From an uncultured Alphaproteobacteria bacterium (GTDB taxonomy: Bacteria; Pseudomonadota; Alphaproteobacteria; HIMB59; GCA-002718135), in the NCBI GenBank assembly GCA_902590695.1, contig CACIXR010000009.1, positions 1-56,731 of the forward strand: 56,731 bases of DNA, in the 5' to 3' direction. The notes beneath the pieces are model-generated. The model was not told the DNA's origin. It ran no database searches and saw only the letters and a list, made by a program, of their open reading frames with translations. Made by a program: the position numbers and the translations under genes. Positions 1-9,505 of the stretch are shown one piece after another (the stretch's first letter is position 1; each line of letters opens with the position of its first letter).

Positions 1-708
1 CATCCAGATTATAAAACACGTTATATTCCAACAGTTGCTGCTGCAACAGAAGTGAGATTAATGTTAGATAGAACGATAAGAGAAATAAAAAAATATTCCA
101 ATAAGAATATTAAAATAGCCTTTGATGAATGGAACACTTATGTAGAAGCAACTCCACCTTATTTTATTGAGAATTATAATATTGCTGATGCAATTTATGC
201 TGCCTCACTACTTAATGCCTGTATAAATAGAGGGGATATAATAACCAACACTGGTATTTATCATTTGATAAATGTAATGGGTAATTACCGAATAGAAAAA
301 AAGAAAATTTGGAAAACTCCAACAACACTTGTTTTAGAACTTTATACAAAATTTCATAAAGGTAAAATTTTAAAATCAGTTGTTAAATCTTCAAATTTTG
401 CTTCTTTTAAATTAGGTAAACAGCCTGAATATAAAAATAATAAACTCATTGACTCTGCTGTAACAATGAATGGAAAAAATATATGTATGTCTGTAGTTAA
501 TAAATCAAGTTCAATGAAAATACTGTTAAAAGTTCCATATCTAGATAGGATTGCTGAAAATTATTGTATTGAAGGATCTAATAAAGTTGACCTTAACACT
601 TATGCAAACACTTCAAAGGTTAAGATTAAAAAAAATTCCTTAAAAACCAGTAAGGGATTTTTAATACTACCACCGCACTCGATAAGTGTTGTACTTTTTA
701 ATATATAA
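1..708 (+). CDS. Alpha-N-arabinofuranosidase (GH51), C-terminal part
   Basis: The frame is open from base 1, so the gene starts before the window; about 235 C-terminal residues are visible. The motif IAFDEWN matches the GH51 segment carrying the catalytic nucleophile glutamate. It is followed by helical barrel residues (NIADAIYAASLLNACI) and a C-terminal beta domain ending PPHSISVVLF, typical of GH51. Family members release terminal alpha-L-arabinofuranosyl groups from arabinan or arabinoxylan oligosaccharides. No secretion signal can be judged because the N-terminus is missing; many GH51 enzymes are cytoplasmic and act on imported oligosaccharides. A GTG at 52 exists but is internal to the domain and is not the true start. 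The family call is fairly sure; the substrate is inference. Confidence 0.8.
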   Translation, partial: HPDYKTRYIPTVAAATEVRLMLDRTIREIKKYSNKNIKIAFDEWNTYVEATPPYFIENYNIADAIYAASLLNACINRGDIITNTGIYHLINVMGNYRIEKKKIWKTPTTLVLELYTKFHKGKILKSVVKSSNFASFKLGKQPEYKNNKLIDSAVTMNGKNICMSVVNKSSSMKILLKVPYLDRIAENYCIEGSNKVDLNTYANTSKVKIKKNSLKTSKGFLILPPHSISVVLFNI

Positions 709-791
709 CCTAGGTTTTTTATTAAATTTAAGAGCTTAAAAAAGAATTAAGGTGATTGAAATAAAGATTTTAATGACTACCTATTGTCAAG

Positions 792-1367
792 ATGGACAGC
801 TATTTAGAGTCAATAATTAAAAGAGATCCTGCAGCTAGAAGTAAATTAAGCATAATACTTACTTATCCGGGTGTAAAATCTGTATTCTTTCATAAAATAG
901 CAAATCAATTATGGAATTTAAATTTGTACACTCTTGCAAGAATAATATCTCAATTTAGTCGTTTCTTAACTGGGATTGAAATTCATCCAGCTGCAAAGAT
1001 AGGTAAGAATCTTTTTATTGATCACGGAATGGGGACTGTAATTGGTGAAACAAGTGAAATTGGTGATAATGTTACACTTTATCATGGCGTAACATTAGGA
1101 GGAATTAGTCCTGCTGAAAATTCTAAAGATCAAAGAGATACAAAAAGACATCCAACAATTGAGGATAATGTAATTATTGGTTGTGGAGCAAGTATTCTTG
1201 GTCCAATTAATATTGGAAGTTGTGCAAGAGTTGGGGCTAATACAGTGGTATTAAAAGATGTTCCTCCTTATGCAACAATGGTAGGTAATCCTGTTAAAAA
1301 CATTAATATTAATAAAGATACATCATTCAATCCATATGGTGTAAGAGATATTGATGATAACAAATAA
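792..1367 (+). CDS. cysE: Serine O-acetyltransferase CysE
   Basis: Transfers acetyl from acetyl-CoA to L-serine to give O-acetylserine, the carbon skeleton for cysteine; cytoplasmic. The 191-residue protein is the short form of the family. Residues 1-60 are the N-terminal helical part (the motif [14 protein letters not shown] is typical). From about residue 62 a left-handed beta-helix follows, with [11 protein letters not shown], the catalytic DHG at 77-79, [15 protein letters not shown], and a hexapeptide-repeat tail ending VGNPVK. It is the first gene of a three-gene plus-strand operon, and cysK overlaps its end by 14 bases, which fits the cysteine synthase complex these two enzymes often form. 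Confidence 0.93.
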   Translation: MDSYLESIIKRDPAARSKLSIILTYPGVKSVFFHKIANQLWNLNLYTLARIISQFSRFLTGIEIHPAAKIGKNLFIDHGMGTVIGETSEIGDNVTLYHGVTLGGISPAENSKDQRDTKRHPTIEDNVIIGCGASILGPINIGSCARVGANTVVLKDVPPYATMVGNPVKNININKDTSFNPYGVRDIDDNK

Positions 1368-2352
1368 TGTTACTGAATTAATTGGTAACACCCCACTAAT
1401 AAAATTAAAATACCCTTCAGAGATTTCAGGTTGTGAAATATACGGTAAAGCTGAATTTATGAATCCAGCTGGTTCAGTAAAAGATAGAACAGCACTTGGT
1501 ATTATCGAGGATGCAGAAGAAAAAAAATTATTGGATCCAGGTGGAACTGTCGTTGAAGGTACTTTTGGGAATACAGGAATAGGCTTAGCGTTAGTTTGTA
1601 ATGCAAAAAATTATAATCTAGAAATTGTAATGCCTAACATAACCGTTCAATCTAAAAGAGATATTCTCAAAAATATGGGAGCAAAACTTCATTTAGTTGA
1701 TGCAAAACCATATTCCGATCCTGGTAACTATCAAAAAGTCTCACAGAAATTAGCAAAAGATATTGAAAAACAAACAGGTAAAAAAACTTTTTGGGCTGGT
1801 CAATTTGAAAATTTAGCAAACTACAAATTTCATGAAAAAACAACATCTGCAGAAATTTTTAAACAAACAGATGGTAAAATAGATGGTTTCACATGTGCAA
1901 TTGGAACTGGAGGAACTTTAACTGGTGTTAGCGTTGGGCTTAAATCAAAAAATAAAGAAATTATTATCGCTTGTACAGACTCACAAGGATCATCTATGTT
2001 TAATTATTTTACTAATGGTAAACCAGAAAAAAAAGGAGATGAATCAATTACAGAAGGTATTGGACAAGCCAGAGTTACAAATAATTTAGAAAATTGTCTT
2101 GTAGATCAATCATTTTTTGTTTCTGATAAAGAATGTATGGAAATGCTATTTAAAATTATGAAAACTGATGGATTATTTCTAGGATTAAGTTCTGGGGTAA
2201 ATATATGTGGTGCAGTAAAACTTGCCAAATCAATGGGTAAAGGGAAAAAAATTGTGACAATACTTTGTGATGATGCAAATAAATATTATGATAAAATGTT
2301 TAATAAAGAATATTTGATTTCCAAAAATTTACCTTATGCCGATTGGATGTAA
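1354..2352 (+). CDS. cysK: Cysteine synthase A (O-acetylserine sulfhydrylase)
   Basis: PLP enzyme making cysteine from O-acetylserine and sulfide. Visible motifs are [11 protein letters not shown], the PLP lysine in NPAGSVKDR (Lys43), a substrate loop [12 protein letters not shown], the phosphate-binding GTGGTLTG, and SSGVN. The alphaproteobacterial type has [12 protein letters not shown] where E. coli CysK has PTSGNTG, and a tail like SKNLPYADW; both match here. I chose ATG at 1354, which overlaps cysE by 14 bases; a TTG one codon upstream is also in frame. The gene ends two bases before the start of the cystathionine enzyme. Cystathionine beta-synthase activity is an alternative for this fold, but there are no CBS domains and the cysE partner favours cysteine synthase. 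Confidence 0.9.
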   Translation: MITNNVTELIGNTPLIKLKYPSEISGCEIYGKAEFMNPAGSVKDRTALGIIEDAEEKKLLDPGGTVVEGTFGNTGIGLALVCNAKNYNLEIVMPNITVQSKRDILKNMGAKLHLVDAKPYSDPGNYQKVSQKLAKDIEKQTGKKTFWAGQFENLANYKFHEKTTSAEIFKQTDGKIDGFTCAIGTGGTLTGVSVGLKSKNKEIIIACTDSQGSSMFNYFTNGKPEKKGDESITEGIGQARVTNNLENCLVDQSFFVSDKECMEMLFKIMKTDGLFLGLSSGVNICGAVKLAKSMGKGKKIVTILCDDANKYYDKMFNKEYLISKNLPYADWM

Positions 2353-2354
2353 TA

Positions 2355-3515
2355 ATGAAAACTAAAGATAAAAAATTTAACTCTAAAGTAATTCATTCAG
2401 GTCATGGTGCTGATGAAACTACGGGTGCAGTAATGCCACCTATTCATCTTTCATCGACTTTCAAGCAAAATTCTCCTGGGGACTTTACTTATGAATATGC
2501 AAGAACAGGTAATCCAACAAGAGATATATTAGAAAGGTTATTAGTTGAATTAGAAGATGGTAAATTTGCGTATGCTTTTAGCTCAGGTATGGCTGCAATT
2601 TCCGCATTATCAGATGCTTTAGGTAAAAATTATTCAATTATATGTAGCGATGATGTTTACGGTGGAACAAGAAGAATATTTGATAAAATTAAAACAGTAA
2701 ATCAAGATGTGGAAGTAACCTATGCCGATCTTAGTAAAGAAAATAATTGGCAAGGTCATCTAAAAGAAAATACAAAAATGATTTGGGTTGAAACACCCTC
2801 TAACCCATTACTAAAAATTATAGATATAAAGAAAATTAGAGAAAGCTTAAAAGATGATAATATCATTATAGTCTGTGATAATACTTTTGCATCACCTTAC
2901 AATCAACAACCTATAAATAATGGGGCTGATGTTGTTATACATTCTTCGACTAAATACCTTGGTGGTCATTCAGATATAATTGGAGGTGCATTAATTATAA
3001 ATGATAATAAAATTTTAGCTGATAAAATTAAATATATTCAAAATGCAGTTGGTGCTGTTCCCAGCCCCTTCGATTGTTATTTACTTATTCGATCAATTAA
3101 GACACTTGCTGTAAGAATGGAGAGGCACAATAATAATGCTTTAGAAATTGCTAATTACTTATTAAAACATCCTAAAATTAATAACGTTTTTTATCCTGGA
3201 TTAGAAAATAACCCAAGTTATGAAATTGCAAAAAAACAAATGACTGGATTTGGCGGAATATTATCAATTGAATTAATGGGCGATATTAATTCAGCAAAAA
3301 AATTTCTTGAAACAATTCAAATATTTACACTAGCAGAAAGTTTGGGCGGAGTTGAAAGTTTAATTGAGCATCCAGCCATAATGACACATGCATCCATTGA
3401 TAAAAAAATTAGAGATGAATTAGGAATTTCTGATACCCTAATCAGACTTTCAATTGGCATTGAAGATATTTCAGACTTAAAGAAGTCTTTAGATGATGCT
3501 CTAAAAAATATTTAA
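2355..3515 (+). CDS. Cystathionine gamma-synthase/lyase family PLP enzyme
   Basis: Cys/Met-metabolism PLP enzyme of 386 residues. It has the N-terminal FNSKVIHSGH and IHLSSTF, the tetramer loop YEYARTGNPTR, a glycine-rich SSGMAAISAL, and the PLP lysine in SSTKYLGGHSD; the C-terminal LIEHPAIMTHAS and LIRLSIGIED are typical of gamma-synthase and gamma-lyase. It either makes cystathionine from an activated homoserine and cysteine (forward) or splits cystathionine to cysteine (reverse transsulfuration). Sequence alone does not decide, so no symbol is given. I chose ATG at 2355, two bases after the cysK stop, over an upstream TTG inside cysK. Last gene of the cysteine operon; it overlaps the convergent gene by 4 bases. 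A second, more divergent family member lies at 40542-41702. Confidence 0.85.
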   Translation: MKTKDKKFNSKVIHSGHGADETTGAVMPPIHLSSTFKQNSPGDFTYEYARTGNPTRDILERLLVELEDGKFAYAFSSGMAAISALSDALGKNYSIICSDDVYGGTRRIFDKIKTVNQDVEVTYADLSKENNWQGHLKENTKMIWVETPSNPLLKIIDIKKIRESLKDDNIIIVCDNTFASPYNQQPINNGADVVIHSSTKYLGGHSDIIGGALIINDNKILADKIKYIQNAVGAVPSPFDCYLLIRSIKTLAVRMERHNNNALEIANYLLKHPKINNVFYPGLENNPSYEIAKKQMTGFGGILSIELMGDINSAKKFLETIQIFTLAESLGGVESLIEHPAIMTHASIDKKIRDELGISDTLIRLSIGIEDISDLKKSLDDALKNI

Positions 3516-3880
3516 ATTATTTTTTTCAAATCTGGAGGTGAATAATTAGGGCCCTTCATAACTTTACCAAATTCATTATAAATTGGCTTACCTTCCTTTG
3601 AAAGTTTACTCATATTACTACGATGAACTTCGTTAAAACATTTATCTAGATCTATACCAAAAGCAGCACCCGCACCGTATGTTACAACTAAAATATCAGT
3701 TAATGCATCAGCAACTTCAACAATATCATTTTCATTAATTGCATCTTTTAATTCATTAAATTCTTCATCAATCAATTTTTTTCTTAATTCAACAATTTTA
3801 TTTTCTGGAAATTCAGCACTAGTTTTTACTTCTTGACCAAAAGTTGTCATAAATTCTTTTACTTTTTCAAAATTTGTCAT
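3512..3880 (-). CDS. MazG-like all-alpha NTP pyrophosphohydrolase
   Basis: Small (122 residues) all-alpha protein of the phosphoribosyl-ATP pyrophosphohydrolase/MazG-like superfamily. The metal-binding pattern is visible: an EEFNEL helix followed about 20 residues later by EVADALTDILVV. Such enzymes cleave nucleoside triphosphates to monophosphate and pyrophosphate, usually as house-cleaning; the substrate is unknown. It lacks hisE context. I start at the ATG at 3880 because a GGGAGA ribosome-binding site sits 5-7 bases upstream; an in-frame TTG four codons earlier would place that site inside the coding region. It follows rseP by 18 bases and may be the last gene of the glycine-cleavage transcript. 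Confidence 0.7.
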   Translation of the reverse strand: MTNFEKVKEFMTTFGQEVKTSAEFPENKIVELRKKLIDEEFNELKDAINENDIVEVADALTDILVVTYGAGAAFGIDLDKCFNEVHRSNMSKLSKEGKPIYNEFGKVMKGPNYSPPDLKKII

Positions 3881-3898
3881 TTTATCTCCCAATAATAT

Positions 3899-4927
3899 TT
3901 ATTTATAAAAAATATCGTTGTAAGTCACAACTATAAAGAGAAAAGATATTATTGTTATCCCCACAGCCAAATAAACTCTTGTAATAAACTCAGGAAGAGA
4001 GTTTGAAAAAATTCTTCTAATAATAAAATAAATTATATGACCACCATCTAAAAGAGGAATAGGAAGCAAATTAAATAACCCTACAAATAAAGAAATTATT
4101 ATAAATAAAAAAAGTACTCCCCTTACTTGATCAAGCATCATTTGATCTGCATTTTTTACAATTCCTATAGGCCCGGCTAACTGATCTCCTAATGTATTTT
4201 CTTTATATGATTGTTGAAGAAAAGAAAAAGAAGCTACATAGTATGTCGGAATGAATAAAGAAGAATTTTTAATTGAATCAATTAAATTATATTTATCAAT
4301 AATAGGATTTTGAGGTGAAGATATGCCAATAATATATCGATTTAATTCTGAATTAAATTTTAGATCAAAGTTTTTTTCAATTATCTGATTATTTCTTTCA
4401 ATTAAAATATTAATACTTGGGTTATTGCCAATCGCTTTTGGTATATCAGAAAACTCTTCAATACTAATATTGTTTATCTCTAGTATTTTATCACCTTCTC
4501 TAAGATCATTTTCAAAAGCAGATGAATTTTCACTGACTGATCCAATAATTGGCATTAAACTAACAATTCCAAAAAAGAAAAATATGCAGAATAGAGCGAA
4601 CCATGCACTAAAAATATTAAAAACACTTCCTGCTAAAAGAACCAATATTTTTTGAAAAAGTGTAAGAGATTGAAAGGATCCCTCCTCATCATTAGAGTTT
4701 GGTGAAAATATATTATCAAGTCCTTTGATTTTTACATATCCACCTAATGGAATAGGAGATAATTTCCATGTAGTGCCATTTTTATCAGTAAATTTTAAAA
4801 GTGGTTTGCCAAACCCAATTGAGAAATCAGTAACTTCAGCTTTAAACCATCTCGCAACTATATAATGTCCGTATTCATGGATTGCGACTAAGACTAAAAA
4901 AACTAAAATAAGATTAATATAAATCAT
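3899..4927 (-). CDS. rseP: RseP-type site-2 zinc metalloprotease (M50)
   Basis: Inner-membrane protease of the RseP/RIP family, which in other bacteria cuts anti-sigma factors and signal-peptide remnants within the membrane. The first membrane helix carries the zinc motif HEYGH (17-21). The third zinc ligand is in PIPLLDGGH near residue 290, inside a hydrophobic helix. A PDZ domain lies between (about 125-205; LREGDKILEINN). The 342-residue length fits one-PDZ forms. In most alphaproteobacteria rseP sits between dxr and bamA; here it lies 43 bases downstream of gcvP and just before a MazG-like gene, so its usual envelope neighbours are absent. The regulated target cannot be told from the window. 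Confidence 0.88.
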   Translation of the reverse strand: MIYINLILVFLVLVAIHEYGHYIVARWFKAEVTDFSIGFGKPLLKFTDKNGTTWKLSPIPLGGYVKIKGLDNIFSPNSNDEEGSFQSLTLFQKILVLLAGSVFNIFSAWFALFCIFFFFGIVSLMPIIGSVSENSSAFENDLREGDKILEINNISIEEFSDIPKAIGNNPSINILIERNNQIIEKNFDLKFNSELNRYIIGISSPQNPIIDKYNLIDSIKNSSLFIPTYYVASFSFLQQSYKENTLGDQLAGPIGIVKNADQMMLDQVRGVLFLFIIISLFVGLFNLLPIPLLDGGHIIYFIIRRIFSNSLPEFITRVYLAVGITIISFLFIVVTYNDIFYK

Positions 4928-4970
4928 AGTTGTTATTAAATTAGTGTTTTAATTTATTGATATATAGTAT

Positions 4971-7823
4971 TTATCCAGTTTTAGCCTCTTCGTATTCATC
5001 TATTGGAGGACAAACACAAAATAAATTTCTATCTCCATATACATTATCAATTCTACTAACTGGACTCCAGTATTTATTATTAATTAAATAAGCATGAGGG
5101 TAAGCAGCTTCTTTACGTGTATATTTATGATCCCAATTGTCAGAAGATACCTCTTCTATGGTATGTGGGGCATTTTTAATAGGATTATCTACTTTATCAA
5201 ATTTACCATCTCTAATCATATTAATTTCATTATGAATAGAAATCATCGCTTCACAAAATCTATCTAGCTCCTCTTTTGATTCACTTTCAGTGGGCTCAAT
5301 CATCAAAGTGCCTGGAACTGGAAAAGACATTGTGGGAGCATGAAATCCATAATCAATTAGTCTTTTAGCAATATCTTCATCTGAAATATTTAATTCTTGT
5401 TTAAACGGCCTGATATCAATAATAAATTCATGTGCTATCATATTATTCTTACCAGTATATAAAATAGGGTAATAATTTTTTAATCTTTCTTTAATATAAT
5501 TAGCATTTAATATTGCTACTTGAGTTGCTAATTTTAAACCATCGTCACCCATCATAGAAATATAAGAATATGAAATAGGTAAAATAGATGCACTGCCCCA
5601 AGGCGCTGCTGAAACTGCCTCCTGATTGGTTAAACCTATTTCATTTTTAAAAATAGGATGCCCAGGTGCAAAATCTGCTAAATGTTTTTTTAATCCTATA
5701 GCCCCAACTCCAGGTCCACCTCCTCCATGAGGTATGCAAAATGTCTTATGGAGATTCATATGGCATACATCAGGTCCAAATTTACCTGGTTTAGCTACCC
5801 CAACCATTGCATTATAATTAGCGCCATCTAGATAAACTTGCCCACCAGCATCATGAATTTTTTTACAAATCTCAACAATACTTTCTTCGAATACACCATG
5901 TGTTGATGGATAAGTAATCATTAAAGCAGACAGTCTATCACCTGCCTCTTCTATTTTTTTATCTAAGTGAGTTAAATCTACATTACCTTTGTCATCACAG
6001 TTTACAATTAAAATATCCATACCGCACATCTGTGCACTGGCTGGATTAGTTCCATGAGCACTTTTAGGAATTATACAAATATTTCTTTTAGTATCTGAAT
6101 TTTTCTCATGATATTTTTGTATAGCTAATAAACCAGCAAACTCACCTTGTGCTCCTGCATTAGGTTGGAGTGAAACTGCATCAAAACCAGTAATATCTTT
6201 TAACATCGATATTAATTCACTCATCATTTCATTATATCCCTCACGTTGATGGGGCTCTAAGAATGGATGCGCATTTGAAAAACCTGGTAAAGTAATTGGA
6301 AGCATTTCTGATGCTGCATTTAATTTCATAGTACAAGATCCAAGAGGTATCATTGATCTATTTAAAGCAACGTCTTTATTTTCTAATTTTTTTAAATATC
6401 TCATCATTTCTGTTTCAGAATGATAGATATTAAATACAGGATGAGTTAATATTTTGTCTTTTCTATCTAAATCACTTTTGAAAATCGAATCTTCAATTTT
6501 ACTTTCAATTTCTTCTGCGTATATTTCATTATTGTTTTCATTAAAAAATTTAATTAAATTATCTACATCTTGTAGTGATGTAGTTTCATCTAAGGAAATA
6601 GAAAAATGATCATCATTTACAAATCTAAAATTTATACCATTGTCTATAGATTTATTTACCCAGTATTTAGATTTTGTATCTTTTATTAATAAGGTATCAA
6701 AATAATTTATTGATTTTACTTCAAAATTTAATATCTCTAATGATTTCTTTAGATATCTAGACTTATAATGAATGTCCTCAGCAATATTTTTTAATCTAAT
6801 TGGACCATGATATATTGCATATGAAGCAGATATAATTGCTAATAAGGCCTGTGCAGTACATATATTACTTGTAGCTTTTTCCCTTCTAATGTGTTGCTCA
6901 CGCGTTTGAAGAGCCATTCTGTAAGATCTTTTATTATTTCGATCAACTGATACACCAATTAGTCTTCCAGGTATCATTCTTTTATATTCATCTAATGTTG
7001 CAAAATATGCTGCGTGTGGACCTCCTAGACCCATTGGAACTCCAAACCTTTGAGTACTTCCAATAACTATATCAGCTCCAAAATCTTTTGGTGATTTCAT
7101 AACTACCAAGCTCATTATATCTGCTGCTATGATTGATAACGCATCGTGAGATTTATTTATATTTATTAAATCGCTGAGATTAGCAATTTCTCCATATGTA
7201 TCTGGATTTTGAATTAAGCAACCAAATGTATCGTCATCTGGATTATCAAAAATAATTTTTATACCTAAGGGTTTAGCTCTTGTTTTTAAGACAGATAGTG
7301 TTTGTGGATGACATTTATTTTGCACACAAAAAGTAAACTTTGCACTTTTTTTAATTTTAAAAGCCATCATCATAGCCTCAGCTGCCGCAGTACTTTCATC
7401 AAGTAAAGATGCATTTGCAATATCCATTCCAGTCAAATCAATTATCATTTGTTGAAAATTCATTAACATTTCCAACCTGCCCTGACTTACTTCTGGTTGA
7501 TAAGGTGTGTAAGCAGTATACCATCCCGGATTTTCAAGAATATTTCTTAAAATAACGCTAGGAGTAATAGTATTATAATAACCCATTCCAATATAAGTTT
7601 TTTTGAAATTATTTTTCAAAGATAAAAGTTGAGTATTAATTTTATTAAACTCCTCAGACATACCAGGTCTAAATTTAAGTTTATCTTTAAAAATGATATG
7701 ATTAGGTACAGTTTTTTCAATTAATTCATCTAATGAATAGCAATTTATTAATTTGAGCATTTCTCCAATATCTTCATTTCTAGGCCCTATATGTCTGCTA
7801 ACAAATTTATCTATTTCAATCAT
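4971..7823 (-). CDS. gcvP: Glycine dehydrogenase (decarboxylating), P-protein
   Basis: Full-length single-chain P-protein (950 residues; both halves present in one polypeptide, unlike split GcvPA/GcvPB forms). It decarboxylates glycine using PLP and passes the aminomethyl group to lipoylated GcvH. The N-terminal half has FVSRHIGPRNEDI, YTPYQPEVSQGRLE and LLDESTAAAEAM. The C-terminal half has RSMIPLGSCTMKLN, QPNAGAQGE and the PLP lysine in NLHKTFCIPHGGGGPG. The adenylate-rich tail GDRNLFCVCPP is family-typical. It begins one base after gcvH ends, so the two are co-transcribed, and the operon is under the glycine riboswitch. The L-protein (lpd) is not in the window. Confidence 0.96.
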   Translation of the reverse strand: MIEIDKFVSRHIGPRNEDIGEMLKLINCYSLDELIEKTVPNHIIFKDKLKFRPGMSEEFNKINTQLLSLKNNFKKTYIGMGYYNTITPSVILRNILENPGWYTAYTPYQPEVSQGRLEMLMNFQQMIIDLTGMDIANASLLDESTAAAEAMMMAFKIKKSAKFTFCVQNKCHPQTLSVLKTRAKPLGIKIIFDNPDDDTFGCLIQNPDTYGEIANLSDLININKSHDALSIIAADIMSLVVMKSPKDFGADIVIGSTQRFGVPMGLGGPHAAYFATLDEYKRMIPGRLIGVSVDRNNKRSYRMALQTREQHIRREKATSNICTAQALLAIISASYAIYHGPIRLKNIAEDIHYKSRYLKKSLEILNFEVKSINYFDTLLIKDTKSKYWVNKSIDNGINFRFVNDDHFSISLDETTSLQDVDNLIKFFNENNNEIYAEEIESKIEDSIFKSDLDRKDKILTHPVFNIYHSETEMMRYLKKLENKDVALNRSMIPLGSCTMKLNAASEMLPITLPGFSNAHPFLEPHQREGYNEMMSELISMLKDITGFDAVSLQPNAGAQGEFAGLLAIQKYHEKNSDTKRNICIIPKSAHGTNPASAQMCGMDILIVNCDDKGNVDLTHLDKKIEEAGDRLSALMITYPSTHGVFEESIVEICKKIHDAGGQVYLDGANYNAMVGVAKPGKFGPDVCHMNLHKTFCIPHGGGGPGVGAIGLKKHLADFAPGHPIFKNEIGLTNQEAVSAAPWGSASILPISYSYISMMGDDGLKLATQVAILNANYIKERLKNYYPILYTGKNNMIAHEFIIDIRPFKQELNISDEDIAKRLIDYGFHAPTMSFPVPGTLMIEPTESESKEELDRFCEAMISIHNEINMIRDGKFDKVDNPIKNAPHTIEEVSSDNWDHKYTRKEAAYPHAYLINNKYWSPVSRIDNVYGDRNLFCVCPPIDEYEEAKTG

Positions 7824-8195
7824 CTATTGTTCCAAAAATTGTTTATACTCATCTTCTGACATAAGTTCAGAATATTGATTTGAATCAGAAATTTTCATTT
7901 TAAAAATCCATCCCTCGTTTTCTGCATCTTGATTAATAATAGCAGCATCATTTTCTAAATTCTTATTAACTTCAATTATTTCACCATCAATTGGAGCATA
8001 AATATCAGAAGCTGCTTTTACAGATTCAACGACGCATATTTCATCTTTTGCTTTAACCGAGTTTCCAACTGATGGTAATTCAATAAATACAATATCGCCA
8101 AGAGATTCTTGGGCATGATTGCTAATACCAATTGTGGCAATTTCATTTTCAATTGAAACCCATTCATGATCTTTTGTGTATTTTTTTTCACTCAT
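7824..8195 (-). CDS. gcvH: Glycine cleavage system H protein
   Basis: Lipoyl carrier that shuttles the aminomethyl group between GcvP and GcvT and is reoxidised by dihydrolipoamide dehydrogenase. From the chosen start it has 123 residues: YTKDHEWVSIEN at the N-terminus, GISNHAQESLGDIVFIELP, and the lipoylation site ESVKAASDIYAP with Lys60. I chose ATG at 8195 rather than the in-frame ATG at 8207 because GGGAG lies six bases before the former, and family members begin close to the sequence KYTxxHEW. With this start it overlaps gcvT by 8 bases, implying translational coupling in the gcvT-gcvH-gcvP operon. Confidence 0.95.
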   Translation of the reverse strand: MSEKKYTKDHEWVSIENEIATIGISNHAQESLGDIVFIELPSVGNSVKAKDEICVVESVKAASDIYAPIDGEIIEVNKNLENDAAIINQDAENEGWIFKMKISDSNQYSELMSEDEYKQFLEQ

Positions 8196-9312
8196 ATACG
8201 CTCCCATTTTTTTTATAATTTTTTTTTACAAAAGGTAGATTGTTTATTTTTACTAATTCTAATTTTTTTCTAATTTCACAAAAAATTGGATTATCAGTAT
8301 TAAATTCAGATTTTATGTAACCGATAGCAATAGATTTGTTAAGATTAGGAGAGAAACATCCACTTGTAATTTTGCCAATTTCATTATTATTATTATCGAA
8401 TAACGTCATTCCATCTCTTAGCATTGATTTATTGGTTGAAATTAAACCTATTTTATTATTAGATAATTTATTTTTTAATTGATCAGATAAAATCTTATTT
8501 CCATTTAAATTTTTGTCTTCTAATCTTTCTTTATCTAGTGCCCATGATAAACCAGCTTCAATTGGAGTAATATTTTCATTTAATTCATGACCATATAAAC
8601 TTAATCCAGCCTCAAGCCTCAATGAATCTCTAGAACCTAAACCACAAAGCATTGTATTTTCATTTTTAAGTAAATCAGTAATTAAATTTTCTGCACTTTC
8701 ATTTGGAATAGAAAGTTCAAAACCATCTTCACCAGTATAACCTGATCTACTTACTATTATTTCATTGCTATCGTATTTACTTATTAAAATATCAAAAAAA
8801 TTCATATTATTTGGAATATCAATAATATTTTTTAAAACATTAATAGAGTCAGGTCCCTGAATCGCGAATAAACAATTTTTGTTATAAATTTTTTCTGCAT
8901 TAGGAGCACAAGAAATAAATATTTCTTCGTCTTCTTTTTTTCGAGATGCATTATAAACAATATACAAATATGACTTATCTTTAATATCAATATTTGAAAT
9001 AATTAGATCATCAATAACACCTCCATCTTTATTGAGCAAAAATGAATAATGCGATCTATTTTTAATTAATTTTTTTAATTGTAATGGAATATATTTTTCT
9101 AATTTATGTAAATACGTTTTATTATTTTCAATTAAAATTTGCCCCATATGACTAACATCAAAAATACCAGAGTGGTTTCTGACATTTTTGTGTTCATTAA
9201 TTATTCCAGTTTTATAATTAATAGGCATGTTAAAACCTGCAAATGGCAATATCTTTGCACCATTATTTTGATGAAAATATTTCAGCGGAATGTCTAATGG
9301 TAACTGGTTCAA
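8188..9312 (-). CDS. gcvT: Aminomethyltransferase (T-protein)
   Basis: Takes the aminomethyl group from GcvH, releases ammonia and makes 5,10-methylene-tetrahydrofolate. Seen: the N-terminal substrate region PFAGFNMPINY, FDVSHMGQI, the folate-site segment SRSGYTGEDGFEL, the arginine-bearing LGSRDSLRLEAGLSLYG, and the C-terminal barrel (GKITSGCFSPN). 374 residues is normal. The start is a TTG at 9312: the frame upstream has no ATG before the riboswitch, family alignment begins just after it, and GGAG lies seven bases upstream. That ribosome-binding site directly follows the riboswitch aptamer, so translation is likely what glycine controls. Confidence 0.94.
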   Translation of the reverse strand: MNQLPLDIPLKYFHQNNGAKILPFAGFNMPINYKTGIINEHKNVRNHSGIFDVSHMGQILIENNKTYLHKLEKYIPLQLKKLIKNRSHYSFLLNKDGGVIDDLIISNIDIKDKSYLYIVYNASRKKEDEEIFISCAPNAEKIYNKNCLFAIQGPDSINVLKNIIDIPNNMNFFDILISKYDSNEIIVSRSGYTGEDGFELSIPNESAENLITDLLKNENTMLCGLGSRDSLRLEAGLSLYGHELNENITPIEAGLSWALDKERLEDKNLNGNKILSDQLKNKLSNNKIGLISTNKSMLRDGMTLFDNNNNEIGKITSGCFSPNLNKSIAIGYIKSEFNTDNPIFCEIRKKLELVKINNLPFVKKNYKKNGSVYE

Positions 9313-9329
9313 ATAAATACTCCAAGCTA

Positions 9330-9472
9330 CCCCTCTGTCTTTTTACCTGAGAGCTTTTCACCTTCGGTAGAGCTAAATGCTCTTTTCCAGAGTTTTTTTT
9401 TAACGGTCCATTGTGCCTGAGAGTTTCCGGGTCGTTGCTCCTTCGGCTCTGAAATTTCAGTATCTCCCGTTA
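9330..9472 (-). ncRNA. Tandem glycine riboswitch in the gcvT leader
   Basis: On the minus strand the leader shows both aptamers of a glycine riboswitch. Aptamer 1 (about 9470-9403) has GGGAGA, GCCGAAGGAGCAA, CTCTCAGGCA and GGACCGT. Aptamer 2 (about 9402-9331) has CTCTGG, ACCGAAGGTGAAA, CTCTCAGGTA and closes with CAGAGGGG pairing back to CTCTG. These are the family's diagnostic core strings. The RNA ends about 18 bases before the gcvT TTG, leaving no room for a separate terminator hairpin. Glycine presumably exposes the GGAG ribosome-binding site at 9321-9324. A weak promoter-like TTGTTA / TATAAA pair lies at 9505-9479 with a short 15-base spacer. Confidence 0.95.
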
Positions 9473-9505
9473 ATTATTTTTATACTTATTTTTATAATTT
9501 AACAA

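Noticed and set aside
711..724. AACCTAGGTT followed by six T after the arabinofuranosidase gene
   Set aside because: Perfect palindrome but without a loop; a hairpin would have only three pairs, too weak to call a terminator.
4425..4655. Open frame opposite rseP
   Set aside because: Antisense shadow of the well-supported RseP gene; no ribosome-binding site or domain.
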